A stretch of DNA of 64,000 nucleotides, taken from DASXQK01 sp963724385 (GTDB lineage: Bacteria > Pseudomonadota > Alphaproteobacteria > Dongiales > Dongiaceae). Below are positions 35,241 through 44,553 of this stretch, piece by piece. Each line of letters begins with the position of its first letter. The first letter of the stretch is position 1. The notes under the pieces are model-generated. The model was not told the origin of the DNA, searched no databases, and saw only the letters and a list, made by a program, of their open reading frames with translations. The stretch is taken from the NCBI GenBank assembly GCA_963724385.1, contig CAVRUJ010000002.1, forward strand, positions 1,550,001 to 1,614,000, in the 5' to 3' direction. Position numbers and translations under genes: made by a program.

Positions 35241-35342
35241 AGCATTTTCCGCCGAAGTGGGCACCGGTTCGGCGTAGAAAATGCGACCAGACCAAGGAAT
35301 CTAGAGCATGTTTCGATTCAATCGGATCGAAACATGCTCTAG
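35238..35342. repeat. palindromic intergenic repeat, two hairpins
   Basis: Two strong hairpins lie in tandem. The first pairs GCATTTTC (35242–35249) with GAAAATGC (35277–35284), with a nested stem CGCCGAA/TTCGGCG. The second is a perfect 17-bp stem (35301–35317 with 35326–35342) around an eight-base loop containing TCAATCGG. Both begin with AGAGCAT. This pattern matches, from memory, dispersed palindromic repeats common in Bradyrhizobium-like and other alphaproteobacterial genomes. It supplies or overlaps the transposase stop codon and lies just beyond the WbsX gene stop, so it may act as a terminator. Confidence 0.8.
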
Positions 35343-35364
35343 CGTCCCTGGAGAGGGGCTAGCG

Positions 35365-36840
35365 CTAGGAGGCTGGTGCCGATGCCCGGACATCCGTGTG
35401 CGCCCTAGCCGAACACGTCGCCGCTGGAAAGCGTTCCAGCACACGCGCCGTTGCGTCCAGATAGGCGTAGCCAAGCCTTCTGTCCGGCTCCAAATATGCG
35501 CTCTCAGCCCACTCGTTCCAGCCGTTGATGAACAGCAACCGCGTTGACCCACCATTGCTGAGAGTCCGTGCGCAAGCTCGCTCCAGCCAGTGCGCGTATC
35601 GTTCAGGCGTAGAACCGATGAAGGTCAGGCCGGCACCGGGGTTCCTCGCCTGATTGTCCCAACCGGGCATTACCGTTCTGAATGTAACATAGTCCGTCTC
35701 GCCCGCTTGCGCGTAGAAGTCGGCAACCTCGTCGTATTTGCGGACAACCCCCCGAAAGTCGGGGTTCAGGAGCTGACAGTCGGCGGTAATGTCCGTGACG
35801 CCACCCTGGTGCGGTGGGAAGTCGACGGCCGCGTCGAATTGCAGCGGTCGTGGGTCCAGGGTGCCAAACGTTCGAGCTGCAACCAGATACAATCCGGCAA
35901 AGCCGAGTTCGGTGGCCCGCTTCCGCCACCGTGCCGCGGTCCCGGCCGCATTTGGCAGGACGCTTGCACGGTAGACGATGAGCAGCGGCTTGCCATCGAC
36001 CCGGATGTATCGCTCGTCGCGCAGCATGGGTGCAATGGAATCCAAGAATGCAACGTCGTCCCCCGGGGCGTGGTTTTGCGCGATGAGCACATCATCGTCC
36101 GATCCGTCCCAGCGCCGGGTCCAATTCTCATTCGCCCAGCAAAGGCAGAAGCGAAGCTTCAGGCTGTGATCCGCGAGGAATTGTTGCAGCGGGCGCTCCA
36201 GTAGGCGGCGCCCGGAAAACCAATAGTAGTGAAAGCAGAAACCATAGAGGCCATACTGACCGGCCATAGCCACCTGCTCACGCAGCACGTCCGGTACACG
36301 TAAATCGTAGAATCCCAAGTCGCCTGGCAGGCGCGGTTGGTAGTGCCCTAGGAACTGAGGCAGGGCTTTCGACACATTCGTCCACTCGGTGAATCCCGGA
36401 CCCCACCAAGAGTCATTCTCGGGGATGCGATGGAACTGGGGTAAATAGAAAGCAACGGCCTTGATTGCCAGGTCGTTCGAATCCAGGCAGCGCTCCGCGC
36501 GGGCAACATAGGCGGGGCCTACTCCAGACCGGGCGTGACGCGCGTGTTCGAAGAGTTCCCGATAGGTGCGGTCCAGCGCCGAATTCCTACCACGCTCATG
36601 GTCTGCACGACTGCGCCAGGGTCGCGTCGCACTTGGACGTGTTGCAACCGGAGAGTGGGAATGCGTCGTCTCTTCCGCCAACATGATGCCGTAAGCGACG
36701 GACAATCGCCGTCGCAGCCCGGCGGCCCCTTCTTGCAGCCAAATTTCTCTTAGTCGCGACCAGACGGGCTCTATGCCGTTGTGGCGCCGAACCGTGTTGC
36801 GCCACAAACGCCACACGCCCTGAAACCCACGGGCGGTCAA
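35365..36840 (-). CDS. WbsX/GH99-like glycosyl hydrolase domain protein
   Basis: A 491-residue protein. From about residue 130 it shows the WbsX pattern: AVAFYLPQFHRIPENDSWWG, GFTEWTNVSKALPQF, FCFHYYWFSGRRLLERPL and FLFINGWNEW-type end (here LLFINGWNEWAESAYLEPD). WbsX proteins are GH99-like and found in O-antigen and exopolysaccharide clusters. The basic N-terminus (about 1–125) resembles linkers seen after glycosyltransferase domains, so it may be the severed C-terminal half of a larger protein. The TTG start at 36840 is uncertain. It follows the GT2 gene on the same strand. Confidence 0.78.
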   Translation of the reverse strand: MTARGFQGVWRLWRNTVRRHNGIEPVWSRLREIWLQEGAAGLRRRLSVAYGIMLAEETTHSHSPVATRPSATRPWRSRADHERGRNSALDRTYRELFEHARHARSGVGPAYVARAERCLDSNDLAIKAVAFYLPQFHRIPENDSWWGPGFTEWTNVSKALPQFLGHYQPRLPGDLGFYDLRVPDVLREQVAMAGQYGLYGFCFHYYWFSGRRLLERPLQQFLADHSLKLRFCLCWANENWTRRWDGSDDDVLIAQNHAPGDDVAFLDSIAPMLRDERYIRVDGKPLLIVYRASVLPNAAGTAARWRKRATELGFAGLYLVAARTFGTLDPRPLQFDAAVDFPPHQGGVTDITADCQLLNPDFRGVVRKYDEVADFYAQAGETDYVTFRTVMPGWDNQARNPGAGLTFIGSTPERYAHWLERACARTLSNGGSTRLLFINGWNEWAESAYLEPDRRLGYAYLDATARVLERFPAATCSARAHTDVRASAPAS

Positions 36841-36891
36841 TCCCCAAGTCTCCCAGAACAGCGCACTAACGCCAGCAGTGTACCTTCTTTT

Positions 36892-37050
36892 CTAGGTTAG
36901 CACGTGGATCTTGGCTATTGCCACCGCAGCAATGATCCGTGCGAACCAATTGCCTTTTCCGCCTTGATTAACCGGGGATTGACAACTGCGGAGGCGCTCT
37001 TTGATCGGCCATGACCGATGGTCCTTTAGCCAGGCGTAACAGCGCTCCAT
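36892..37050 (-). pseudogene. possible transposase C-terminal scrap
   Basis: A 52-residue frame beginning MERCYAWLKDHRSW, the shape of the E-box region of IS5-type transposases (ERxFAWLxxxR), then diverging before a TAG. It lies in the 279-base gap between the GT2 and WbsX genes. The match is short and by memory only. If real, it is a second mobile-element trace inside the islet. Confidence 0.25.
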
Positions 37051-37119
37051 CGCTCCACCTCCCGCTGCTCGCGGCACTATGACCCCGAGCGGGGCCGGGG
37101 GCTACTGCGAGCGATCGCG

Positions 37120-39000
37120 CTATTGGAGCATCCGCCGCATCCAATATACCACCTCGCGGATTGGACGGGTCATGCGTATCGTGCGCGATCCCAGTACTCG
37201 CGCAAGATCGGCTTCCCTTTGTGCCAACTCTGCTTTCCGTTCCGCCAACTCCCGCTTTAGGCGGCGCTCCGCGCCGCGCATGCGGACGATATCGTTCACC
37301 GGAATCTCGGTCGTCAAAGTTCCGAAATATTGGCGTCCAGCCTCCTGCACCTCATCCCACTCGCGGTGCCCGGCAACATCCCTGCGGTGTGTGGGAATGG
37401 TATTGCTTCCGTCCGTGCGATTGTAATATTCGGCAACTGCAGTGCCGATGCTCTTCCAATCGGTCTCGTACTTGGCCGCTATTGTCACGAAGACGCGATA
37501 GTCTTCCTGCTTGGACAAGGCCTCATCCGCGCGCAAATCGGGGGAGGCGATGCGCGTGCGATCAATCAGAATGCTGGTTGGTGGACAAAAGCTGCTGACG
37601 AAGAAGTCGTAGCGGTCCTCTCCTGCGAGAAAGCGCTTGGCGAACGCGAAGTCAAAGCCGCTCATCGGCGTGCATTCAACGGCCAGGGAAGACGCGAACG
37701 CTGCGGCAGCACCGCTGAATTGCAAACGATGAAGCAGATAACTGTAGCCCGCCGGATAGCAGGTGTCGTCGAAATCGCAGATTCCCAGGTAACGCGCGCG
37801 CCCGACGTCGAGCCCGGCGTTCCACAGCCGAGACCGATGATCGCCGGTCGGCGGGACGGCCACATTGGTCACAATCGGCCTGCGGCGGGGCGCGGCCCAG
37901 TCGAAGGCATCGACGCAGGCTTCGACTGCGGCGACACCCGCATCGTCGAGACCCTGTAGCATCAGCAGAACCTGAATTGGTTGATGCTGTTGCCCGTACA
38001 AGGAAAACAAGCATCGAGACAGGCGTCCGATCTGGGCCGGATCGTGAAACCGCACGATTACATCGATCGTATTGTCGAGATCTGCATGCCGGGAAACCGT
38101 GTGGGTGGGGATTGGACCAGGATAATCCCAGCGCAAGGGGGCAAAGTTGAGGCCGTGCCGGAAATCGGGAACCGACGAGACGCGCGGCGACGGCATGGAT
38201 GCCGGCAAGGGACGCGGCGCCCAGCCCCGACCTGCCATGTCCTGCTCGAACTGATGTACGAGCGCCTCACTGCCCCACCGCGCCGCCAGATATCTGGCGG
38301 TGTCCAGATGAGCCCGCTGCGATATCTCGTTGGCAACTCGATTGAAGCGATGGTGGAACAGGGCACGCGGCGCATGCTTTACCGCATACCCGGCATCGCG
38401 TGCGCGCCACGAGAGGTCCACGTCCTCGCAGTACAGGAAGAAATTCTCGTCAAACCCGCCGATCGCCCGGTACACCGCCGCCGGGATGAGAAGGCAGCAT
38501 CCACAAGCCCAGGGCGTGTCGAGCGTAAGCGGATCGAATGCCTTCGGAAGTTCTTCGGGGAATTGCGCGGCCTCCACAAGAGCCCGTCCCTGACAGCGGC
38601 GCGCCAGTGTGGTCATCTCGACAAGCGCATCGGGGTGGAGCATGCCGTCGGGGTTCAACGCCAGGTAGAATTCTGCGCCTTCCGCAAAGGCCTCGCCCAT
38701 AAGCAGATTGTGTGCTCGTCCAAACCCGAGGTTGATTGGCGAGCCTTTAAATCTTGCGTGCGGACCGAACGCTGTCGGATCGACCGGCAAGTCGCCGTTA
38801 TTGAGCAAGAAGACCGAACCCACCTCGGTCGTCGGTCGCGCAGCGTCCCTGGCCAGCCGGTCACTCGCTCTGCGGAGGCTGCGCCCGAGATCCGCCAGCT
38901 GGGTCTCCGAATTGTTGAATACGACGATGCCTGCGGCGATACGCGAAACCGCCGATGACATCCGCGAATGTTCATGCGAAGACAACTCAATCGATTTCAT
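37120..39000 (-). CDS. two-domain family 2 glycosyltransferase
   Basis: A 626-residue protein. The first GT-A domain (about 15–260) has AAGIVVFNNSETQL at the start, LNPDGMLHPDALVEM as the nucleotide/metal region and GGFDENFFLYCEDVDLSWRA, the rhamnosyltransferase-like acceptor block. A second GT2-like domain (about 290–550) begins TIDVIVRFHDP and includes GICDFDDTCYPAGY. A charged coiled-coil tail (RELAERKAELAQREADL) follows. The ATG at 39000 is chosen; an in-frame extension to 39063 is glycine-rich. With the WbsX gene it suggests surface polysaccharide assembly. Codon use seems less GC-rich than the flanks. Confidence 0.83.
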   Translation of the reverse strand: MKSIELSSHEHSRMSSAVSRIAAGIVVFNNSETQLADLGRSLRRASDRLARDAARPTTEVGSVFLLNNGDLPVDPTAFGPHARFKGSPINLGFGRAHNLLMGEAFAEGAEFYLALNPDGMLHPDALVEMTTLARRCQGRALVEAAQFPEELPKAFDPLTLDTPWACGCCLLIPAAVYRAIGGFDENFFLYCEDVDLSWRARDAGYAVKHAPRALFHHRFNRVANEISQRAHLDTARYLAARWGSEALVHQFEQDMAGRGWAPRPLPASMPSPRVSSVPDFRHGLNFAPLRWDYPGPIPTHTVSRHADLDNTIDVIVRFHDPAQIGRLSRCLFSLYGQQHQPIQVLLMLQGLDDAGVAAVEACVDAFDWAAPRRRPIVTNVAVPPTGDHRSRLWNAGLDVGRARYLGICDFDDTCYPAGYSYLLHRLQFSGAAAAFASSLAVECTPMSGFDFAFAKRFLAGEDRYDFFVSSFCPPTSILIDRTRIASPDLRADEALSKQEDYRVFVTIAAKYETDWKSIGTAVAEYYNRTDGSNTIPTHRRDVAGHREWDEVQEAGRQYFGTLTTEIPVNDIVRMRGAERRLKRELAERKAELAQREADLARVLGSRTIRMTRPIREVVYWMRRMLQ

Positions 39001-39245
39001 CGCCCCTTGCCCGTGGAGCAATCGCGCCCCGCCGCCGAGATCCCCGGCCGCCCGAACTCGCATTGACGCAATTCGTCGTTTGTGCTCGTCCCCAAGGCCG
39101 AATTCGCAGTCGTAGCAATATATTGCCTACCGACGCCGCAGCACAAATTGCGACGACAATGCCTGTGCTTGCCTCGTCGACTTGGAATGCATCGGTCGAG
39201 TCGTGTGGATGTCCATAGGGGCGGATGATCATATTTATCCGAGCC

Positions 39246-39418
39246 AGTCCCGGCAATACCGCTCCGCCGCGGCTTGGGCTAACCTCGCTCTCCCATCCGA
39301 GGCCGTCCCCAAGGAGCCCGACCATGCCCGACGATCGCCCGAGCCAGAGAACCGCCCAGAGCTTCGGACCGGCAGCCATGACAGCGGCCAAGCAGAGCGC
39401 CTTCGATTGGGTCAAGGC
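39246..39418 (+). repeat. direct repeat copy B, M20 promoter and 5' end
   Basis: Partner of 33927–34098. It covers about 78 bases upstream of the intact M20 gene and its first 32 codons. In this copy homology continues into a full gene, so it is the functional version. Confidence 0.85.
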
Positions 39419-40952
39419 GAAGGAGGACTGGCTCTCCAAGCGCCACAAGGAGGTATGGGATTTCCACGAGCCCGCCTGGCGCGAATACAAGTCCGCCGCC
39501 TGGTACGTGAGGCTGCTGCGCGAGCACGGCTTCACGGTGGAGGAAGGCAGTGCCGGCATGCCTACCGCCTTCCGCGCGACCTTCGGCAAGGGCAAGCCGG
39601 TGATCGGCGCCTATGCCGAGTACGACGCGGTGCCGGGCAACAGCCAGGATCCGGTGCCTTACGAGAAGCCGCGGGACGGCGTGCATAAATCCGCCGCCGG
39701 CCACACCGATCCGCACTCGGCGCTGGGCTTGGGCGCACTGGGCGGGCTCCTCGCGGCCAAGGCCGCCATGGAGAAGCACAAGCTGCCCGGCACCCTCGTC
39801 TTCTTCGGCGAGCCGGCGGAGAAGGTCTGCGGCTCGAAGCCCGTGCACGCGGCGCACGGCTATTACGACGACCTCGACGCCGCCATCAGCTTCCATCCGG
39901 CCTTCACCACGTCCCATGCCAACACGGTCAATTGGGACACGCACTGCGGCTCCTACTGGAGCCGGATGTATACGTTCGAATGTCCGCATCCCGAGGAATG
40001 GGCGGGCATGGGCCTGAACGAGGGTGCTTCGGCCCACACCTCGGCCCGCGCGCCCGGCGCCATCGACGCCGTCTGCCTCATGTACATGAGCAGCAAGATG
40101 ACCAAGGAGGCGATGCTGCCGCACACCGGCACCTGGACCATCAACGAGGCGATCCTCGCCGCCGGCCAGGCGACCGCCGACAATCTGGCCCCGGGCTTCA
40201 GCCAGATCCAATACGCCAGCCGTTGCCCCACATTGGAGATGCAAGAGCGCATCTACGCCGTTCTCGACAACAACGCCGAGCATGTGGCGAAGCTCGCCCA
40301 TTGCACGGTGCGCAAGGAATGGGTGACCAAGACCCGGCCCGGGCTCGCCAACCACGCGATCGCCGCGCTCGCCTACGGCAACCTGGTGCTCGGCGGGGCG
40401 CCGGCCTGGGGCGAGGAGGCGAAGAAATTCGGCCGCGAGATCCAGAAGAACCTGGGGCTGGCACCCATGGCCGACCCGATCCATCCGGCCATGGCCAAGC
40501 TGGTGACGCCCGAGGAGGACGAGGCGCGGATGCGCGCCCTCCTGCCGCCCTGGCAGAAGAACTACACCTCGGACGACTACACCGACTACACCTGGCATTG
40601 CCCGACGGCGCGGCTCTATGTCGGCCGCGCCATGCTGGCGTCGCCCAAGCCCGGCTACCAGTACCCGACCTGGGTATGGAACGCGCTCGGCGGCCATCCC
40701 GCCACCATCGATCCCACCATCTTCTCCGCCGCGCGGGCGATCGCGGGGAGCCTCGTCGATCTGCTCACCGACCCGCAGGCGGTCGCCGCCGCGCAAGCCG
40801 AGTTCCGCGAGCGCACCGGCGGGGGCATCGGCGGCTCGAAATGGGTCGAACCGCTCCTGCCCAAGAACTTCCCGGCACCGATCCACTATCGCTGGCCCGA
40901 ATATGTTTCGACCCCGCGCGGCGAGGAATGGTGGCTGCCCCAGGGCGCCTAG
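39324..40952 (+). CDS. M20-family amidohydrolase, AbgB-like
   Basis: A 542-residue zinc-dependent hydrolase, longer than the usual 390–480. Metal-binding blocks are VIGAYAEYDAVPG, SAAGHTDPHSALGLGALGG and FFGEPAEK, with a late HxxPxxxxxD-type segment less clear. GHTDPHS replaces the usual GHACGHN of AbgB relatives, so the substrate may differ from p-aminobenzoyl-glutamate. AAGGAG lies seven bases before the ATG. It is followed at 31 bases by a CoA-transferase, suggesting that an amide is cleaved and the acid activated. Confidence 0.86.
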   Translation: MPDDRPSQRTAQSFGPAAMTAAKQSAFDWVKAKEDWLSKRHKEVWDFHEPAWREYKSAAWYVRLLREHGFTVEEGSAGMPTAFRATFGKGKPVIGAYAEYDAVPGNSQDPVPYEKPRDGVHKSAAGHTDPHSALGLGALGGLLAAKAAMEKHKLPGTLVFFGEPAEKVCGSKPVHAAHGYYDDLDAAISFHPAFTTSHANTVNWDTHCGSYWSRMYTFECPHPEEWAGMGLNEGASAHTSARAPGAIDAVCLMYMSSKMTKEAMLPHTGTWTINEAILAAGQATADNLAPGFSQIQYASRCPTLEMQERIYAVLDNNAEHVAKLAHCTVRKEWVTKTRPGLANHAIAALAYGNLVLGGAPAWGEEAKKFGREIQKNLGLAPMADPIHPAMAKLVTPEEDEARMRALLPPWQKNYTSDDYTDYTWHCPTARLYVGRAMLASPKPGYQYPTWVWNALGGHPATIDPTIFSAARAIAGSLVDLLTDPQAVAAAQAEFRERTGGGIGGSKWVEPLLPKNFPAPIHYRWPEYVSTPRGEEWWLPQGA

Positions 40953-40983
40953 GGCTCTAAAGCCTAGGAGCGGGCACGGGGGC

Positions 40984-42204
40984 ATGAGCACGCCGCTGGA
41001 CGGCATCAAGGTGCTCGACCTTTCGCGCGTGCTGGCCGGGCCCTGGTGCAGCATGACCTTGGCCGATCTCGGCGCCGAGGTCTGGAAGGTCGAGACCCCC
41101 AAGGGCGGCGACGAGACGCGCAAATGGGCGCCGCCCAGCGTCGGCGGGATCTCGACCTATTATCTCGCGGTCAACCGCAACAAAAAGGCGCTCGCCATCG
41201 ACATGGCCACATCGCGGGGTGCCGAACTCCTGCGCGAGCTCGTCCGCCGCGCCGACATCGTGCTGGAGAACTTCCTCGCCAAGTCGCTGAAGCAACTCGG
41301 CCTCGACTACGAGTCCCTGAAGGCGATCAAGCCCGACATCATTCACTGCTCCATCTCCGGTTATGGCCGCGATGGACCGCTCGCCGACCTGCCCGGCTAC
41401 GATTTCGTCATCCAGGCCGAAGCCGGGCTCATGGCCATCACCGGAACCAGGGACGGCGAGCCGACCCGTTTCGGCGTCGCCATTACCGACCTGGTCGCGG
41501 GCATGAATGCGACCCAGGCGATCCTGGCCGCGCTCTATCACCGGCAGAAGACCGGCGAGGGCCAGAGCATCGATATCTCCCTCTACCGCGGCGGCATCCA
41601 GCTATTGGCCAATATCGCCAGCGGCTATCTCAACACCGGCCAGGAACCAGAGCGCTTCGGCAACGCCCATCCCTCGATCGTACCCTATCAGTGCTTCGCC
41701 ACGGCGGACGGGCTCCTGGCGCTGGCGGTGGGAACCGACGAGCAGTTCCGCCGGCTTTGCCTCGCGGTGCTCGGCCGGCGCGACCTGGCCGAGGCACCCG
41801 AGTTCGCGACCAACAGGAAGCGGGCTGAGAATCGTGCCGCGCTGGTCGCCGATCTCGCGGCGATCTTCCGCGAGCAACCGACGCAAGCCTGGCTCGACCG
41901 CTTGGCCGCGGCTGGGGTTCCCGCCGGCAAGGTACGCAAGGTCTCGGAGGCCTTCACCGACCAGCCCGAGCTCGCCGGCCGGATGGTGGCCGAAGTCCCT
42001 CATCCCGAGCTCGGCCGCGTCAAGGTCGTCCGCTCGCCCTTGCGCTTTTCCGCGAGCAGCCTCGCCGAGCCCAACCATCCGCCGCTTCTAGGCGAGCATA
42101 CGGCCGAGGTCCTGCAGCAAGTCCTGGGCCTGGCCCCGGCCGAGATCGCGGCGCTGCATCGAGACGGCGTGCTGTTCGATGCGTGGCTGGCGACGGCGCA
42201 ATAG
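40984..42204 (+). CDS. family III CoA-transferase (CaiB/BaiF type)
   Basis: A 406-residue enzyme that moves CoA between organic acids. The N-terminus VLDLSRVLAGPWCSMTLADL is the family signature, and the catalytic aspartate is D140 in LPGYDFVIQAEAGLM. GGMNATQAILAALYHR-type and GEGQSIDISLY blocks follow. It starts 31 bases after the M20 gene with GGGGG upstream of the ATG and probably shares its transcript. Donor and acceptor acids are unknown. Confidence 0.9.
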   Translation: MSTPLDGIKVLDLSRVLAGPWCSMTLADLGAEVWKVETPKGGDETRKWAPPSVGGISTYYLAVNRNKKALAIDMATSRGAELLRELVRRADIVLENFLAKSLKQLGLDYESLKAIKPDIIHCSISGYGRDGPLADLPGYDFVIQAEAGLMAITGTRDGEPTRFGVAITDLVAGMNATQAILAALYHRQKTGEGQSIDISLYRGGIQLLANIASGYLNTGQEPERFGNAHPSIVPYQCFATADGLLALAVGTDEQFRRLCLAVLGRRDLAEAPEFATNRKRAENRAALVADLAAIFREQPTQAWLDRLAAAGVPAGKVRKVSEAFTDQPELAGRMVAEVPHPELGRVKVVRSPLRFSASSLAEPNHPPLLGEHTAEVLQQVLGLAPAEIAALHRDGVLFDAWLATAQ

Positions 42205-42215
42205 CGTTCTTCATT

Positions 42216-42333
42216 CCCCTCCCCCTTGATGGGGGAGGTCGGCGCGAAGCGCCGGGAGGGGGTGGGGCCGCACACTCCCTGTCGCGAATTGCTGCACCCC
42301 CCTCCCTAACCCTCCCCCACTAGGGGGGAGGGG
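42216..42333. repeat. G/C-rich inverted-repeat element
   Basis: A 118-base element with CCCCTCCCCC (42216–42225) at one end and GGGGGGAGGGG at the other, each folding locally with its neighbour (CCTCCCCC TTGAT GGGGGAGG, and CCTCCCCC ACTA GGGGGGAGG). An inner GGCGCGAAGCGCC hairpin lies between. Such elements are dispersed between convergent genes in many proteobacteria, and this one lies between convergent stops, so it may act as a two-way terminator. Confidence 0.75.
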
Positions 42334-42355
42334 ACTGAGGAGATACGCGGCGACG

Positions 42356-44530
42356 CTACGCCGCCACCAGCCGCCGCATGGCGGCGGCGACTTCGGCCTT
42401 GCCGGCAATGGCCGCGCGGTTCAAGGGAGCGGAGACCGTGGGCGAGGCGCGGCCGCCGGAGACTTGAAGTATCTCGTGGTCGAGATGGTCCAGGAACCGC
42501 CCCTGGATTTCCGAGGCGATCTGCGGGCCCAATGTGATGCCGCGGGTCGTCTGCTCGGCGATCATCACCCGGTTGGTGCGCTTGACGCTGGCACCCACCG
42601 TCGCCCAGTCGAGGCCGAAGGGATCGAGGCTGCGCAGGTCGATGACTTCGGCGTCGATGCCGGTCTCCTCGGCGGCGGCCAGCGCCTCGCCCACCATGGC
42701 CGCACTCGCCAGCACGGTGCAGGCCCGGCCTGGCCGCACCACCCGCGCGGCGCCGAGGCGCACGCAGTAGTCGAGGTCACCCTTGGGCACCGGGCCTTCG
42801 GTCTGGAATAGCTGGACATGCTCGATCACCAGCACCGGGTCGTCGCAACGCAGCGCCGCGTTCATCAAGCCGATGTAGTCGAAGGGCGTGGTGGGGGCGA
42901 CGATCCGCCAGCCCGGATAGAGCGCGAAGATGCCGCTGGGATCGCCCGAATGCTGGGAGCCGTAGCCGGTGGCCGACGAAACACGCACACGGACCACGAC
43001 CGGCACCGGGAACTTGCCGCCGAACATGTGGCGGACCTTGGCGCATTGGTTGAAGAGCTGGTCGGCGGCGACCAGGCAGAAATCGCCGAACATGATCTCG
43101 ACCACGGGCCGGAGGCCGTTCAAGGCCGCGCCCAGCGCCACGCCGGTGAAGCCGTTTTCGGCGATGGGCATGGCCAGCACCCGCTCGGGCCAGCGCTCGA
43201 GCGCCCCGCGGGTGGCACCGCTGACCCCGCCGCGCAGGCGATGGACGTCCTCGCCCATGATGACGATGCGGGGATCGCGCTCCATGTTGCGGGCGAGCAC
43301 GTCGGACATGGCCGCGGCAAACTTCACCGGTGCCAGTTGATTCGGCGCATAGTCGGAAAGCTCGCGGAAGCGTTCGCCGTTGAGTTCGCTCAAGTCGCCG
43401 CGGATGCCCTCGTCCACCGTGGCCGGATCGGGCAGCAGGACCGAGCGCACGGCGAGCCGGTTGCTGCCCGGCAGTTCCTCCGTCAAGGCCGCTGCAGCTT
43501 TTTCCACCGCGGCGCGGACTTTGGCGTCAAGCCGGACGCAAGCTTCTGCCGACAGGACGCCAAGGCGCTGAAGCTTTTCCGGGCAGGTGGCGATGGGATC
43601 GCGGGCAAGCCAGGCCTGTTCTTCTTCCCGTGAGCGATAACCGAACTCGCTGCCGGGACGCGGGCCCATCTGATGAAGAAACCGGTAGCAGAGCGCCTCG
43701 ATCATCACCGGACCGCCGCGCTCGGCGATGATGCGCCGCGCCTCCTGCATGGCACGGCGCACGGCGAGGACCTCCATGCCGTCCACCTCGATTGCCGGGA
43801 TGCCGAGCATGGGTCCGCGCGAGGTGAGCCGCGTCTCGCGCGTCTGCTCGCCGACATGGGTCGAGACGGCGTAGAGGTTGTTTTCCAGGAAAAAGATGAC
43901 CGGCAGCGAATAGAGCGCGGCGATGTTCATCGCTTCGTAGGCGGCACCGGCCATGAGGGTGCCGTCGCCGAAGAAGCTGACCGAGACGAGGTCGCGGCCC
44001 AGGAGCTTGTCGGCCAGCGCATAGCCCGCCGCGTGGGGCAGGTTGCCGCCGATGATGGCGCTGGTGCCGGGGATGCCGCCCGGCCCGTGGCGCATGTGCA
44101 TGGAGCCGCCGCGCCCGCCGCAGAAGCCGTTCTTCAGGCCCATGATCTCGGCCATCACGCCCTCGACCATCCCTTGCATCTCGGGCGCGAAATCCTGGGC
44201 GAGCGCGTCGTAGCCCGTGGGCGTCGTGGCCCCCAGGAGCTTCGCCAGCACCTGATGATGGGCGCGGTGGGTGCCGTTGATCTTGTCGCCCTGGCTCAAG
44301 ACCGACATGGCGCCCACGGCACCCGCTTCCTGGCCGATGGCGGCATGGGCGGGCCCATGGATCAGGCCGAGGCCGTGGAGCTCCAGGATCTTTTCCTCGA
44401 AGCGCCGGATGAGCAGCATCTGCTCCATCCAGCGCTGCAGGTCCTTTGGCTCCTCGGCCGTCCAGTCGGCGTCCTCGAGGTCGAGCCTGAACCAGGGCGT
44501 ATCCGTGGTGATCTTTTGCGTGGTCGCCAT
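42356..44530 (-). CDS. fused alpha/beta 2-oxoacid dehydrogenase E1-type enzyme
   Basis: A 724-residue thiamine-diphosphate protein joining both E1 subunits. The alpha half (about 25–330) has RRFEEKILELHGLGLIHGPA and the ThDP motif FFGDGTLMAGAAYEAMN through FLENN. The beta half (about 395–720) reads IVIMGEDVHRLRGGV, MPIAENGFTGVALGAAL and GYGSQHSGDPSGIFALYPG. No lipoyl-carrying E2 or E3 gene is near, so it may not be part of a dehydrogenase complex but act as a ThDP decarboxylase or ligase. It lies 23 bases after a GSA-like aminotransferase on the same strand. Confidence 0.88.
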   Translation of the reverse strand: MATTQKITTDTPWFRLDLEDADWTAEEPKDLQRWMEQMLLIRRFEEKILELHGLGLIHGPAHAAIGQEAGAVGAMSVLSQGDKINGTHRAHHQVLAKLLGATTPTGYDALAQDFAPEMQGMVEGVMAEIMGLKNGFCGGRGGSMHMRHGPGGIPGTSAIIGGNLPHAAGYALADKLLGRDLVSVSFFGDGTLMAGAAYEAMNIAALYSLPVIFFLENNLYAVSTHVGEQTRETRLTSRGPMLGIPAIEVDGMEVLAVRRAMQEARRIIAERGGPVMIEALCYRFLHQMGPRPGSEFGYRSREEEQAWLARDPIATCPEKLQRLGVLSAEACVRLDAKVRAAVEKAAAALTEELPGSNRLAVRSVLLPDPATVDEGIRGDLSELNGERFRELSDYAPNQLAPVKFAAAMSDVLARNMERDPRIVIMGEDVHRLRGGVSGATRGALERWPERVLAMPIAENGFTGVALGAALNGLRPVVEIMFGDFCLVAADQLFNQCAKVRHMFGGKFPVPVVVRVRVSSATGYGSQHSGDPSGIFALYPGWRIVAPTTPFDYIGLMNAALRCDDPVLVIEHVQLFQTEGPVPKGDLDYCVRLGAARVVRPGRACTVLASAAMVGEALAAAEETGIDAEVIDLRSLDPFGLDWATVGASVKRTNRVMIAEQTTRGITLGPQIASEIQGRFLDHLDHEILQVSGGRASPTVSAPLNRAAIAGKAEVAAAMRRLVAA

Positions 44531-44553
44531 GGGCGAGGCCCTAATCCCGGCCC

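Noticed and set aside
42216..42333. CRISPR array
   Set aside because: Only one inverted-repeat element with no regular spacer–repeat series.
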